Source: Candidatus Thiothrix putei
GTDB lineage: Bacteria > Pseudomonadota > Gammaproteobacteria > Thiotrichales > Thiotrichaceae
Reading direction: 5' to 3'
DNA: 64,000 bases
Assembly: GCA_029972225.1 (NCBI GenBank)
Contig: CP124756.1
Coordinates: forward strand, 3,578,001-3,642,000
How positions within the stretch are numbered: position 1 is the stretch's first letter; every line of letters starts with the position of its first letter. Below are positions 1 to 8,809 of the stretch, piece by piece. The notes beneath the pieces are model-generated. The model searched no databases. It saw only the letters and a program-made list of their open reading frames with translations, and was not told the origin of the DNA. Both the position numbers and the translations under genes were made by a program.

Positions 1-240
1 AGCAGCCTACTCACCTTGACACAAATGGTAGACGCCGATTTGGGCATATCCTACTTACCGGAAATGGTCAAAGGTTCCACGTTACTCACCGGCACAAATG
101 TCAAAATCTGGTCATTACAAGACGAAAGCTATCGAGAGATTGGCTTAGCTTGGCGGCGGGGTAGTGCTCGTGAAGTCGAGTTTAAACAACTGGGAGCCTT
201 CATCAAAACAACTTGGCTAAAACTGTTGGAAGCGGTTTGA
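1..240 (+). CDS. LysR-type transcriptional regulator, C-terminal part
   Basis: This is the 3' end of a gene cut by the window edge; the frame is open from base 1. The visible 79 residues match the end of a LysR/OxyR-type effector-binding domain. A stretch resembling 'MVDADLGISYLP' corresponds to the conserved segment before the last strands, followed by an 'IGLAWRRGS' strand and a final helix. A TTG at 16 lies inside the domain and is not the true start. The target genes and the effector cannot be seen. It could be OxyR-like by sequence feel, but the sensing cysteines would lie outside the window. A hairpin with a T-run follows the stop. Confidence 0.7.
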   Translation, partial: SSLLTLTQMVDADLGISYLPEMVKGSTLLTGTNVKIWSLQDESYREIGLAWRRGSAREVEFKQLGAFIKTTWLKLLEAV

Positions 241-252
241 TCCCCAATACTG

Positions 253-275
253 GCTGATCCGCCCATCGGCTTTTT
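253..275 (+). terminator. Rho-independent terminator of the LysR-type gene
   Basis: Six-base arms GCTGAT and ATCGGC (one G-T pair) enclose a six-base loop and are followed directly by five T. It lies 12 bases after the stop codon. Confidence 0.55.
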
Positions 276-391
276 ATACAAGGCAATTTCCACTAATCGG
301 TCTTATCATTCATTTTGAGCAAGCGGCATAAGCAAACTGCATAAGCATGGCATACAACATCCTCAGGAACACTACTTTTCCCGAGGACACC

Positions 392-1498
392 ATGCTTATA
401 CTATCATTGATAACAAGCCTGTGCGTGACATGGATTGCGCTTCATTTACTCAAGCCCGTCGCTTATCGCGCTCATTTGCTTGACATTCCCCAAGGCCGCA
501 AACAGCATATTGGTGCGGTTCCACTCATCGGTGGCATCTCCGTATTTCTCGGTGTCTCTGCGGCTGTATTACTCACAGTACCCAACGACGTCGCTGTCAC
601 TACATGGTTGTTGTGTGCTTTAGGTATCGTGTTATTGGGTGTTGCCGATGATGCGGAAGACCTTTCCGTCAAATTACGCATCGCCATGCAAATTACCCTA
701 ACGTTAGCACTGTGCATTGGCAGTGGCGTATCCCTGGCAAATCTCGGTAACTTGTTAGGGCTAGGTGAAATCGACTTAGGTGTATTCAGCTACCCTTTCA
801 CTGTGTTGATTGTACTGGGAGTTATCAATGCCTTTAACATGATTGACGGTATAGATGGCTTGTTAGGTTCTGTCGCCTTGGTTTCATTACTTAGCTTGGT
901 TATGTTATTTGGCTTATCTACTCATGCACATCTCTTGAGCGTCAGTGTGATTTTTGTTGCCGCACTGGTTCCATACTTACTGAATAACTTGGTACTTCCA
1001 CCGTTTAAAGAAAAGATTTTCATGGGAGATGCAGGCTCTATGCTGATTGGCTTAACCATCAGTTGGCTGTTAATTGAAGGCACACAAGATACTACTCAGC
1101 AAGCGTTCCGCCCAGTAACAGCATTGTGGCTGATTGCGCTACCGCTGATGGATATGGTGCGTGTTATTTTAGTACGCCTACGGGATCGCCGCTCACCTTT
1201 TGCTGCCGGGCGTGATCACTTGCATCATCTGCTGTTAAATATCGGCATGAGTAAAGGCGCAACATTACTGACCATGGCTGCCATAGCCTTAGTGTTAGCG
1301 AGTGTTGGTATCCTCACCGAATACCTGCAAACCAGCGCCAGCGTAATGTTCTACGGTTTTTTACTGACCTTCTTGGCTTATCTGCTGATGGTCGCGCCAT
1401 TGGTTGATGCTGAAAAAGACAGTCTGAAAAACTGGCTCGAAGCAGCCTCACTTACTCAAACTGCGCGGAAGATTCTTGCAAGATACGGAAATAATTAA
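392..1498 (+). CDS. WecA-family undecaprenyl-phosphate N-acetylglucosaminyl-1-phosphate transferase
   Basis: This polytopic membrane enzyme of the MraY/WecA family transfers a sugar-1-phosphate from a UDP-sugar to undecaprenyl phosphate, the first step of O-antigen or exopolysaccharide assembly. Family marks are visible in order: 'GVADDAEDL' with the paired aspartates, 'NAFNMIDGIDGL', 'MGDAGSM', and the WecA-type 'RDHLHHLLLNIG' near residue 275. About ten hydrophobic segments span it. The ATG at 392 is preferred over 347 because GAGGA stands just before it and the extra 15 residues are not membrane-like. The 3' end overlaps convergent gspK by 47 bases. WecA and WbpL-type enzymes cannot be separated from the sequence alone. 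Confidence 0.85.
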   Translation: MLILSLITSLCVTWIALHLLKPVAYRAHLLDIPQGRKQHIGAVPLIGGISVFLGVSAAVLLTVPNDVAVTTWLLCALGIVLLGVADDAEDLSVKLRIAMQITLTLALCIGSGVSLANLGNLLGLGEIDLGVFSYPFTVLIVLGVINAFNMIDGIDGLLGSVALVSLLSLVMLFGLSTHAHLLSVSVIFVAALVPYLLNNLVLPPFKEKIFMGDAGSMLIGLTISWLLIEGTQDTTQQAFRPVTALWLIALPLMDMVRVILVRLRDRRSPFAAGRDHLHHLLLNIGMSKGATLLTMAAIALVLASVGILTEYLQTSASVMFYGFLLTFLAYLLMVAPLVDAEKDSLKNWLEAASLTQTARKILARYGNN

Positions 1499-2339
1499 TA
1501 AACGGCGGGGTTTGCCCCGGTCTTAGGCGTAACGACCGCTCCTCAAAATACGGGGGAGCGGTTTCGTCAGTGTAGACTCTGATTTGCATACGGTATAAGG
1601 GTTGTTGACTGGCATCAAGGAAAGCCCCACCGAAATCCGGCTGCACGTATTGCCCTTCAGACTCCTCGCGCTGACGCATGTAAGCATCAACTTTTGCTGC
1701 ATCCCCTTCTGCCAACAGCAACAAGGTCTGACGTGGGGCAAGCATTGGGTTAATACCCGCAGCACCGGAGTTGACTGTCAGAAAACGAGTCAATGCCTGA
1801 TAAAGTGGTGGTGTCATACCCAACACTTGTTGTAATTCTTCAATACGCTCAAACGGCGCATCCTTCGCCCCGAATGGCAAACCGGCATTCTCATAATCAC
1901 CATCTTCTGCACCGTTGACACGCCTTAGATCGTCCACATCACGGAAATCCTCCAGAATATCCAACATGTTTTGGGTCGCTTGCTCATCCAAGCCCGCTTG
2001 CTCCAGAATAAGTTGCAGCAACGGACGGCTGGCGTAATTGATGTCGATCAAGCCGTTTTCACCCACCACCCGGATTTCGGCTTTCATGCCCTCGTATTCC
2101 CACAACAACGGCGCACCACCTAGCTTGAGATCACGCTCTTTATTTGGCAGGAACAATTGCAACACCGCATAATGCGCCGCCGCATCCGCAGCAGCACGCG
2201 CTTGCGCACTGCGCCGTGCGTAATCCACCATACTGGTTTCGGTACGGGTCGCGTATAACAGACTGGCAGCAAGCGTCATCATCACCATAATCATCCATAA
2301 CACAACGATCATGGCAACGCCGGATTGTTTATTTTGCAT
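1452..2339 (-). CDS. gspK: Type II secretion minor pseudopilin GspK
   Basis: This large minor pseudopilin sits at the tip of the type II secretion pseudopilus with GspI and GspJ. The N-terminus shows the prepilin pattern: a short positive leader ending 'KQSG', then a hydrophobic helix starting 'VAMIVVLWMIMVMM'. GspK characteristically lacks Glu5, and none is seen here. The following domain carries 'INYASRPLLQLILEQAGL', typical of the GspK helical insertion. The ATG at 2339 is preferred; an in-frame GTG at 2345 is also possible. It overlaps gspJ by about 11 bases, and its 3' end overlaps the convergent wecA-like gene. The usual downstream partners gspL and gspM are missing. Confidence 0.88.
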   Translation of the reverse strand: MQNKQSGVAMIVVLWMIMVMMTLAASLLYATRTETSMVDYARRSAQARAAADAAAHYAVLQLFLPNKERDLKLGGAPLLWEYEGMKAEIRVVGENGLIDINYASRPLLQLILEQAGLDEQATQNMLDILEDFRDVDDLRRVNGAEDGDYENAGLPFGAKDAPFERIEELQQVLGMTPPLYQALTRFLTVNSGAAGINPMLAPRQTLLLLAEGDAAKVDAYMRQREESEGQYVQPDFGGAFLDASQQPLYRMQIRVYTDETAPPYFEERSLRLRPGQTPPFINYFRILQESSAQFE

Positions 2340-2946
2340 AATCACTTACCTGTGGCAAATCCACCAACATCTCAGGCCATGCACGTTCTGGGTCTGCCAA
2401 GGTCAGCTTCAATATATCGGGGTAACGCGGCTTATCCTCCCAGTCAGATACCCAATCAGGGTCTTCACCTTCCGTTTCTGCGCCAAAATATTCAAAAGCC
2501 GCCGCTTGCAAGCCCTCGAATACCAACACGGGTTCGGCTTCTGCAAAGGCATCGTCCCACGTCAATTCGGGGCGATAAGGTGCAAACAGCATTTCCAGCT
2601 TTTTACCTTCTTTCGCCGCCACGATATTCAGTTCAATCAGGAATACGCCCCCTTGATGCTGCAACGGTTGCAAGGGTGCGGCATAACGTAACGACGTCGC
2701 CGTTCCCTCAAACGCATACACCTTCGCCTCTTTTTCACCGGCAATCTTCACCACCATCGCTTGGCTTAACTGACGGCGTAAAAAATCGCTGATAAGGCGC
2801 ATGTCTTCGGTTTTGTTCATGCGGGTATCGGCTGCATCCCAACTGCGCCCAATCGTATTGAAACTGGCAAACAAGGCGAGGAACAACAAGGACACTAACG
2901 CGAATGCAATCAGCATTTCCAGCAAAGTGAAGCCACGTTGCTTCAT
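2329..2946 (-). CDS. gspJ: Type II secretion minor pseudopilin GspJ
   Basis: This 205-residue minor pseudopilin starts with a very short leader 'MKQRG' followed by 'FTLLEMLIAFALVSLL', the class III prepilin cleavage site with Glu5 and a membrane helix. The beta-rich C-terminal domain with 'LRYAAPLQP' and 'GGVFLIELNIV' segments fits GspJ, which binds GspI and GspK at the pseudopilus tip. Its start overlaps the gspI stop by four bases and its end overlaps gspK, which points to translational coupling in the gspE-K operon. Confidence 0.88.
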   Translation of the reverse strand: MKQRGFTLLEMLIAFALVSLLFLALFASFNTIGRSWDAADTRMNKTEDMRLISDFLRRQLSQAMVVKIAGEKEAKVYAFEGTATSLRYAAPLQPLQHQGGVFLIELNIVAAKEGKKLEMLFAPYRPELTWDDAFAEAEPVLVFEGLQAAAFEYFGAETEGEDPDWVSDWEDKPRYPDILKLTLADPERAWPEMLVDLPQVSDYAK

Positions 2947-3338
2947 GTTTGCTCACCAAAACGTAACGATGACAGGTGGAATTCGCGAGCACTGTCACCA
3001 CTTTTCCATGTCACGACCACTTCGACACGATAGAGTTGTAATGGCAGCGGCATTTTTTCCAGTGCCTCACTGAGTTCGATGGTCGACATTTGGACTTCCC
3101 AACGGTAAGCAGAACCCGGCTCAGTGCCACTGACGTTACCCTCTTCGACTTCAATTTCACTGCCGACGGCGGCAAGGCGCGATTCTGCCACTTGCACGGC
3201 GAAACTGTATTCATCCGCCAGTGCCACACTGCGCATCGCAGAGCCAAACAATTGCAGTAACACCCCCACGACTAACCCCATCACCACAAAAGCGACGAGA
3301 ACTTCCAGCAGGGAAAAACCTTTATTGGATTGAGACAC
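2943..3338 (-). CDS. gspI: Type II secretion minor pseudopilin GspI
   Basis: This 131-residue protein has the leader 'MSQSNKG' and prepilin helix 'FSLLEVLVAFVVMGLVVG'. The 'ALADEYSFAVQVAESRLA' stretch after the helix is a common GspI pattern, and the length is normal for the family. GspI nucleates the tip complex with GspJ and GspK. Its 5' end overlaps gspH by 17 bases and its 3' end overlaps gspJ by four. Confidence 0.88.
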   Translation of the reverse strand: MSQSNKGFSLLEVLVAFVVMGLVVGVLLQLFGSAMRSVALADEYSFAVQVAESRLAAVGSEIEVEEGNVSGTEPGSAYRWEVQMSTIELSEALEKMPLPLQLYRVEVVVTWKSGDSAREFHLSSLRFGEQT

Positions 3339-3768
3339 GCCCCGTCACCCATTCCACATTGACCTTGTAGGTCTGTTGATTGTGTGTCAATTCCACCGAA
3401 CCACCCGTGGAACTGCCATCAGGAAAAAAGCGAATACCGCCTTGCTTAGCGGTATCAACTTCAGCAGCACTGGTATTGATTTTGGCGGTAATCGCCGTAC
3501 TGAATTGGCGGTCGGCATCGGCAGCACCACCATCAATCCAGAAACGTTTTTCCTGGACATTCATCTTCCACAAGGTAGGCTGTTGACGCATCACCGCTTG
3601 CGCCCGCGCATGACGCAAGCTGGCAGCCACCTCCCGGCTACTTTTACGCAAGACGGGCCCTTCAGACAACGAAGTAGCCACCACGCCCATCAATAACCCA
3701 CCGATGATCAACACCAGCAGGACTTCAAGGAGCGTGAACCCCTTATTTCCAGAGCGTAATATCGGCAT
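3322..3768 (-). CDS. gspH: Type II secretion minor pseudopilin GspH
   Basis: This minor pseudopilin joins the tip to the GspG shaft. From the ATG at 3768 the protein begins 'MPILRSGNKG' followed by 'FTLLEVLLVLIIGGLLMG', a normal leader plus prepilin helix. A GTG at 3801 would lengthen the leader by 11 residues and the gspG overlap to 59 bases, so the ATG, with GAAGGCG upstream, is preferred. 'EVAASLRHARAQAVMRQQP' after the helix is the usual GspH/FimT signature. Confidence 0.86.
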   Translation of the reverse strand: MPILRSGNKGFTLLEVLLVLIIGGLLMGVVATSLSEGPVLRKSSREVAASLRHARAQAVMRQQPTLWKMNVQEKRFWIDGGAADADRQFSTAITAKINTSAAEVDTAKQGGIRFFPDGSSTGGSVELTHNQQTYKVNVEWVTGRVSIQ

Positions 3769-4186
3769 CTTCGCCTTCACCCCCGGCGACACCATCCGCA
3801 CCCAAGGAAATCAGATCATACGGTTGACCGTTGCTACCGGGGCGCTTGTACTGGTAGTCATTGTTCCAGGCATCTTTAGGGACTTCACCTTTTTTCAGGT
3901 AAGGGCCATTCCAGCCACGCGCACTCGACGGTGCTGCTACCAACGCTTTCAAGCCATCCGCCGTGGTGGGGTAACTACCCACTTCCAAACGGTACATATC
4001 GAGTGCCGCGCTGATATTTTCAATCTGCACTTTGCTGGATTGGCTTTTGCCTTTGCCGAGGTATTTCATCGCCTGTGGGCCGACGATCCCCGCGATTAAA
4101 CCGAGGATAACCAACACGATCATCAGCTCAATCAGGCTGAAACCACGTTGTTGCACAGACGGGTATTGTTGAGACTTGGATTGCAT
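3743..4186 (-). CDS. gspG: Type II secretion major pseudopilin GspG
   Basis: GspG is the subunit that polymerises into the pseudopilus shaft. The leader ends 'VQQRG' and the helix runs 'FSLIELMIVLVILGLIAG'. The C-terminal domain keeps 'YRLEVGSYPTTADGLKAL', 'GWNGPYL', 'PKDAWNNDYQY' and an acidic calcium-site loop 'SLGADGVAGGEGEDADI', all diagnostic of GspG. The length (147 aa) is standard. A clear AAGGAG lies upstream, which fits strong translation of the most abundant subunit. A 54-bp gap separates it from gspF. Confidence 0.95.
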   Translation of the reverse strand: MQSKSQQYPSVQQRGFSLIELMIVLVILGLIAGIVGPQAMKYLGKGKSQSSKVQIENISAALDMYRLEVGSYPTTADGLKALVAAPSSARGWNGPYLKKGEVPKDAWNNDYQYKRPGSNGQPYDLISLGADGVAGGEGEDADITLWK

Positions 4187-4240
4187 TATTAACTCCTTGT
4201 TATTATTTATCTTTCAATAGTTTGTGATTTTCTTAGGAAA

Positions 4241-5476
4241 CTATTTCACCAAATCAGCCATATTGATCATCGGCAATAACACCGCACCAATAATGACCAA
4301 AATGGAAAGCGCCATGACCAGAATCAGCACCGGTTCCAACAGTGCTAACATCTGTTTCACCGACGTTTTCACTTCATCGTCGTAAATATCAGCGACTTCG
4401 CGTAACAGCTCTTCCATACGCCCCGTTTCCTCACCCACGCGCAGCATGTGCAAGGCATAAGGAGGAAACACGCCTTTGCCCAATAATGTACGGGTCAGGC
4501 TTTCGCCTTGCTTAAGGCTATCCGCTGATTCTTCGACAGCCGCTGCCATCACCCGATTGCCGACGGTATTCTTCGCAATTTTTAACGCCCCCAAGAGCGG
4601 CACACCGTTATGCAGCAAGGTGCCAAGGCTACGCGAAAAACGAGCCGTTTCGATCTTGCCAATCAAATCGCCAACAATGGGCCAGCGCAACATGCTGCGA
4701 TCCAATCCAGTCCGAGCCTTTTCATTGCTAAAAACGTACTGAACCCCCAACAAAATCAACAAAAAGCCACCCAACACTGCCCACCAATAATGCTGTAACG
4801 TCGCAGCAGCACCCATAACCACCTTGGTAATCGTTGGCAACTCCGCCCCCATATCGCCAAACATTTGTGCAAACTGCGGCACAACGAAGGTGAGCAACGC
4901 AAAAATCGACACCACTGCCACGAAAGCGAGAATCGCAGGGTAAATCAGCGCGGAAATCACCGTACCACGCAACTCTTTCGCCCTTGCCATGTATTCGACC
5001 AAACGTGCCAACGCATCATCAATCGAACCACCGGCCTCACCTGCCCGCACCATATTGATGTAAAAGCGTGAAAACTTACCGCTAGCTTCCAATGAATCAG
5101 CAAAGCGTTTACCACTGCGCACACTGTTTTGGATACCTTGCACCAACGCAATCACCGGCGGTTTATCGCCGATTTCCAGCAAAATACCCAAGGCACGGTC
5201 TAACGGCAAACCCGCACGTAACATGGTGGAAAGTTGCTGAGTCAAGGCCATAATATCGGGCTGACTCACGGCTTTACTGGCAAAGAAACCACTGGATTTT
5301 TTACTGGCAGTATTTGGCGCACTGACAGAAGCAGCGGATTTACCCGCGCTGATTTTGATGGGAATCAGCCCTTGCGCATTGAGACTTTCGGCGGCTTGCG
5401 CTTCATTAGTCGCTTCCAGTGTGCCCTCTTTCGCCACGCCTTGCGGAGTAATGGCTTTGTAGCTATACGTTGGCAT
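4241..5476 (-). CDS. gspF: Type II secretion inner-membrane platform protein GspF
   Basis: This polytopic inner-membrane protein couples the GspE ATPase to pseudopilus assembly. The N-terminus 'MPTYSYKAITPQGVAKEGTLEA' is the usual GspF/PilC start. Two repeated T2SSF helical domains follow, each ahead of a transmembrane stretch ('LIYPAILAFVAVVSIFALLTFVVP' and 'WWAVLGGFLLILLGV'), and a last helix closes with 'LLEPVLILVMALSILVIIGAVLLP'. The 411-aa length is normal. Its start overlaps the end of gspE by 14 bases. Confidence 0.94.
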   Translation of the reverse strand: MPTYSYKAITPQGVAKEGTLEATNEAQAAESLNAQGLIPIKISAGKSAASVSAPNTASKKSSGFFASKAVSQPDIMALTQQLSTMLRAGLPLDRALGILLEIGDKPPVIALVQGIQNSVRSGKRFADSLEASGKFSRFYINMVRAGEAGGSIDDALARLVEYMARAKELRGTVISALIYPAILAFVAVVSIFALLTFVVPQFAQMFGDMGAELPTITKVVMGAAATLQHYWWAVLGGFLLILLGVQYVFSNEKARTGLDRSMLRWPIVGDLIGKIETARFSRSLGTLLHNGVPLLGALKIAKNTVGNRVMAAAVEESADSLKQGESLTRTLLGKGVFPPYALHMLRVGEETGRMEELLREVADIYDDEVKTSVKQMLALLEPVLILVMALSILVIIGAVLLPMINMADLVK

Positions 5477-7193
5477 TCGGGGTCTCCTCCGCCACGCGCA
5501 ACACCTCTTCCAACGTCGTTACCCCTTTGAGCGCTTTGAGCAAGCCGTCTTCATACATGGTGCGCATTCCGCTTTTACGGGCTTGTTCTTGCAATACACC
5601 GGCGTCTTCATGCTTAAGAATCAAACGGCGCAACGGGTCATCGACAACTAACACTTCGTGGATAGCGCTACGGCCTTTGTAGCCAGAATTGCCACACGCG
5701 CTACAGCCTCTGGCGTGCCACAAACGCAATTCGCCTTCGGGTTGATAGTGACGCAAACCGAGTTCCTGCTCAATTTCCGGCAATACCGGATGCGATTCGC
5801 GGCATTGCGGGCAAAGACGCCGCACCAAACGCTGGGCAAGAATCCCATTCACCGTTGAGGTGATGAGGTAATCCTCAATTCCCATATCCATGAGCCGGGT
5901 AATGCCGCTGGCAGCATCATTGGTGTGCAAGGTGGATAAGACCAAGTGACCCGTAAGAGCCGATTGAATCGCAATGCGGGCAGTTTCCACGTCGCGCATT
6001 TCCCCGATCATAATAATGTCCGGGTCTTGACGCACGATGGAACGCAAGGCATCCGCAAAATTAAGGCCAATTTTGGGGTTAGCCTGAATCTGGTTAATCC
6101 CTTCGAGTTCGTATTCCACCGGGTCTTCAACCGTTAAGACCTTATTTTCAGGCGTATTCAATTGGGTCAAGGCAGAATACAGCGTGGTCGTTTTTCCTGA
6201 TCCCGTAGGGCCTGTCACCAGAATCACGCCGTGGGGGGCATCCAATTGCTGTTGCACTTTGCGCAAATTATCATCGGAAAAGCCCAGGGTATTCAGATCA
6301 AGTTTGACACTGTGCTTATCCAGCAAACGCATGACGACACTTTCACCGTGCATGGTAGGAACCGTAGACACCCGCATGTCTATTTCTTTGCCCTGCGCCC
6401 GTAACTGGATGCGCCCGTCTTGTGGCAAGCGACGTTCAGCAATGTTGAGTCGTGCCATAAGCTTGAGACGTGAAATAATCGCGGCGGTCAGTTGTGGCGG
6501 GGGAGACTCGACTTCGTGAATCACGCCATCAATCCGGTAACGGACTTTCAGATGGGTTTCAAACGGTTCAATGTGAATATCAGAGGCGCGTTGGCTCATC
6601 GCATTGGTCATGATTTGGTTCACCAGACGAATAACCGGCGCTTCACTCGCCATGTCTTTCAGGTGTTCGATGTCATCCAAATTATGATCCTGGCTGGTAA
6701 TCTCGAAATCGTCATCGCCACCACCGGCCTCTTTTTTGCTGGCGTCACTGCCATACAAGCGTTCAATATTGGCACGAATTTCGGTAGGAAGCCCTAACAA
6801 GGGTTCAACTAATTTACCACTTGCCATGCAAATGGCATGACGGGCAAATTCATCTTGTGGGTTGGACATGGCCACCACCAAGCGGTCGTCTTCTGCCTGC
6901 AAGGGAACAATCTCAGCATTACGCATGTAATTGATGGCAATGCCGGGGTTTTCGACGGGTAATGAGGGGTAGTCTTTGCTCAATGCCATGCGCACATTCA
7001 AATGACGCGACAGCACAAACGCAACCTCTTGTTCGGTAAGCATACCTAAGCGTACCAGCACGCTACCTAAGGGCTGACGAATTTCTGCCTGCGCTCGCAA
7101 CGCACGCTCAAGATCAGTGGGTTTTAATTTGCCTAGTTTGACCAGCCTTTCGCCAAACAGTGCGGCTGGAGCATGGGATGTCGCAACCTGCAT
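5463..7193 (-). CDS. gspE: Type II secretion assembly ATPase GspE
   Basis: This cytoplasmic hexameric ATPase drives pseudopilus assembly. An N1E/MshEN-type domain covers about residues 10-145, then the NTPase domain carries Walker A 'GPTGSGKTTT' at 328-337, the Asp box, Walker B 'DPDIIMIGEMRD', and the GspE tetracysteine zinc site split between 'CPQC' near 465 and 'CSAC' near 500. At 576 aa it is slightly longer than E. coli GspE because of a glycine- and acid-rich linker around 155-163. It is the first gene of the cluster. No good Shine-Dalgarno is visible; a TATAAT lies at 7216-7211 without a convincing -35 box. Confidence 0.94.
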   Translation of the reverse strand: MQVATSHAPAALFGERLVKLGKLKPTDLERALRAQAEIRQPLGSVLVRLGMLTEQEVAFVLSRHLNVRMALSKDYPSLPVENPGIAINYMRNAEIVPLQAEDDRLVVAMSNPQDEFARHAICMASGKLVEPLLGLPTEIRANIERLYGSDASKKEAGGGDDDFEITSQDHNLDDIEHLKDMASEAPVIRLVNQIMTNAMSQRASDIHIEPFETHLKVRYRIDGVIHEVESPPPQLTAAIISRLKLMARLNIAERRLPQDGRIQLRAQGKEIDMRVSTVPTMHGESVVMRLLDKHSVKLDLNTLGFSDDNLRKVQQQLDAPHGVILVTGPTGSGKTTTLYSALTQLNTPENKVLTVEDPVEYELEGINQIQANPKIGLNFADALRSIVRQDPDIIMIGEMRDVETARIAIQSALTGHLVLSTLHTNDAASGITRLMDMGIEDYLITSTVNGILAQRLVRRLCPQCRESHPVLPEIEQELGLRHYQPEGELRLWHARGCSACGNSGYKGRSAIHEVLVVDDPLRRLILKHEDAGVLQEQARKSGMRTMYEDGLLKALKGVTTLEEVLRVAEETPNANV

Positions 7194-7291
7194 GATAGTA
7201 TTTCTTTATTATTATAATGCGACCCCATTTTAGGGATAGGAGGGAAACATGCAAGCAGTTTCCCCCCAAACGGTCGAAAAATGACTACCGT

Positions 7292-7801
7292 TTAGATACC
7301 ACTATTGCCCACAATCATTGCACCACCGATACCCGCAACCAGCGCGACAACCATCAGCACGATGGAAACCAAGGCCAAAATACCGATCAACTTCCAAAAA
7401 CTGGCTTGTTGGCTCAGCGCTGTTTCCAAATCAGCGACGCTCAATGAACTCGTCAGACGTTTAATCGCGCTGGCATAGCGCAACAGATACAACGAGGCCA
7501 TGAAGTAAATAACCCCAATGACTAAATACAAAACGCCCATACCGATCATCATACCGCTGCCAAACGGCGCAATGTCAGCATCGACACCCTCCATATTGCC
7601 CATCATGGCTCCCCCCATCATCATGGGAACCGCTGCTAATACCGTAAATGCCGTGCCAATAAATCCCAAAATAGCCAAGAATAACACCCATGGACGGGTT
7701 TTCTGCATCGCACTGATAATCTGGTCAGTCATGACACCCGTTCCACCCGCCACATCACGGACAGCCGCACGCGGGGTTGCAAAAGCTTCTTGAACACTCA
7801 T
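7292..7801 (-). CDS. DUF5362-like integral membrane protein
   Basis: This 169-residue protein is predicted to have three or four membrane segments, at about 38-62, 80-105 and 135-162. The 'FMASLYLLRYASAIKRL' segment, followed by an acidic amphipathic stretch and 'FWKLIGILALVSIVLMV', resembles the DUF5362 family, whose function is not known. A methionine- and glycine-rich loop 'MMMGGAMMGNMEG' links the first two helices. AAAGGAAA precedes the ATG. Neither the neighbours nor the domain reveals a role. Confidence 0.7.
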   Translation of the reverse strand: MSVQEAFATPRAAVRDVAGGTGVMTDQIISAMQKTRPWVLFLAILGFIGTAFTVLAAVPMMMGGAMMGNMEGVDADIAPFGSGMMIGMGVLYLVIGVIYFMASLYLLRYASAIKRLTSSLSVADLETALSQQASFWKLIGILALVSIVLMVVALVAGIGGAMIVGNSGI

Positions 7802-7887
7802 CGTCTTTTCCTTTTGTTGTAAAAAATAGCCAATCTAGCACCAAACTAGACTGAACACATACTTTACTGGATAAAGTGCAGCGGGCA

Positions 7888-8718
7888 TTAATCAGACATA
7901 ATCGACGTAAGAATGCGTACCATCCGCTCCCGATTTTTAGCGCGGAAATAGTCTTTGTTTTGATAAAAATCCACGGTTTCATTAGCCCACCACCTCGGTA
8001 CACCCAACAGCGGGAAAGGATTTAAGCTAGCAGTGGAAGACAAGCCCCCCTCCTGCAACAGGTTTACCACCACCTGATCCAAATAAGCGTGTTGCTGCGC
8101 CAATGATCGCAAGAAAAAGTCAGGCTCCACTTGCACCAATAAGGCATGAGCTGTCATCCCGACATAAGGTGTCAGCATCTTCTCCAAAGTGGCATGACCG
8201 ATCATGAAACAGTCAATTTCACGCCCCCACGCAGCACGTTCCTGCCAAAACAAAGCCTCCCACGCGAAATCCACGACTTGCTGCAAATGCTCACGACGAC
8301 TGGCGACAATGATCACACCACTCTCATCCAATACAGTTAACGCATCGCGCTGCGGGGTACGCGGTTTGCCATACCGCACTATGTCAGCAGCGTGTAAGGC
8401 ATTAATCATCACCTTGGTTTGTGGAAACAAGCTCCACATTAAAGCATTAAAACAATCGTGCCAATTAGCGCGAGTGGCCACCATGCCATGCTGAAAAATT
8501 CGCTCCTCGTAGTACAACTCAGGAAACGGCAAGGTATGGTCTTGCGGTACAAAATGCACCGGCAAACCCGATTGTGCACAAAGATCAGCAGGCAATAAAA
8601 GGTTTAAATATTCACAGTCAGGCCAGTTTTCCAGGTTCGACCAACCGTCACGATTCCGCAACTGCTGGAAACACGGGTGCAAACTCTCAAAAGCAGGATT
8701 CCAAAGGTCAGGCTTCAT
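7888..8718 (-). CDS. DUF3025 family protein
   Basis: From the ATG at 8718 the protein is 276 aa. It carries the DUF3025 signature, 'NWHDCFNALMWSLFPQTK' followed by 'INALHAADI' and 'RDALTVLDESGVIIVAS'. The family is widespread in beta- and gammaproteobacteria and has no established function. It is soluble, with no signal peptide. An upstream in-frame start at 8868 would add 50 residues but would overlap the divergent SPOR-protein gene, and DUF3025 proteins normally begin near the 'WNPAF' segment, so the shorter form is chosen. Confidence 0.78.
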   Translation of the reverse strand: MKPDLWNPAFESLHPCFQQLRNRDGWSNLENWPDCEYLNLLLPADLCAQSGLPVHFVPQDHTLPFPELYYEERIFQHGMVATRANWHDCFNALMWSLFPQTKVMINALHAADIVRYGKPRTPQRDALTVLDESGVIIVASRREHLQQVVDFAWEALFWQERAAWGREIDCFMIGHATLEKMLTPYVGMTAHALLVQVEPDFFLRSLAQQHAYLDQVVVNLLQEGGLSSTASLNPFPLLGVPRWWANETVDFYQNKDYFRAKNRERMVRILTSIMSD

Positions 8719-8809
8719 CCTGTATCCGCTAATAACATAAACCGTGAATTTTAGCGCAACTGTGCCTCCCTTATCCGCGTCTTTTTGTCTATAGTCATAG
8801 GGCAGCAAT

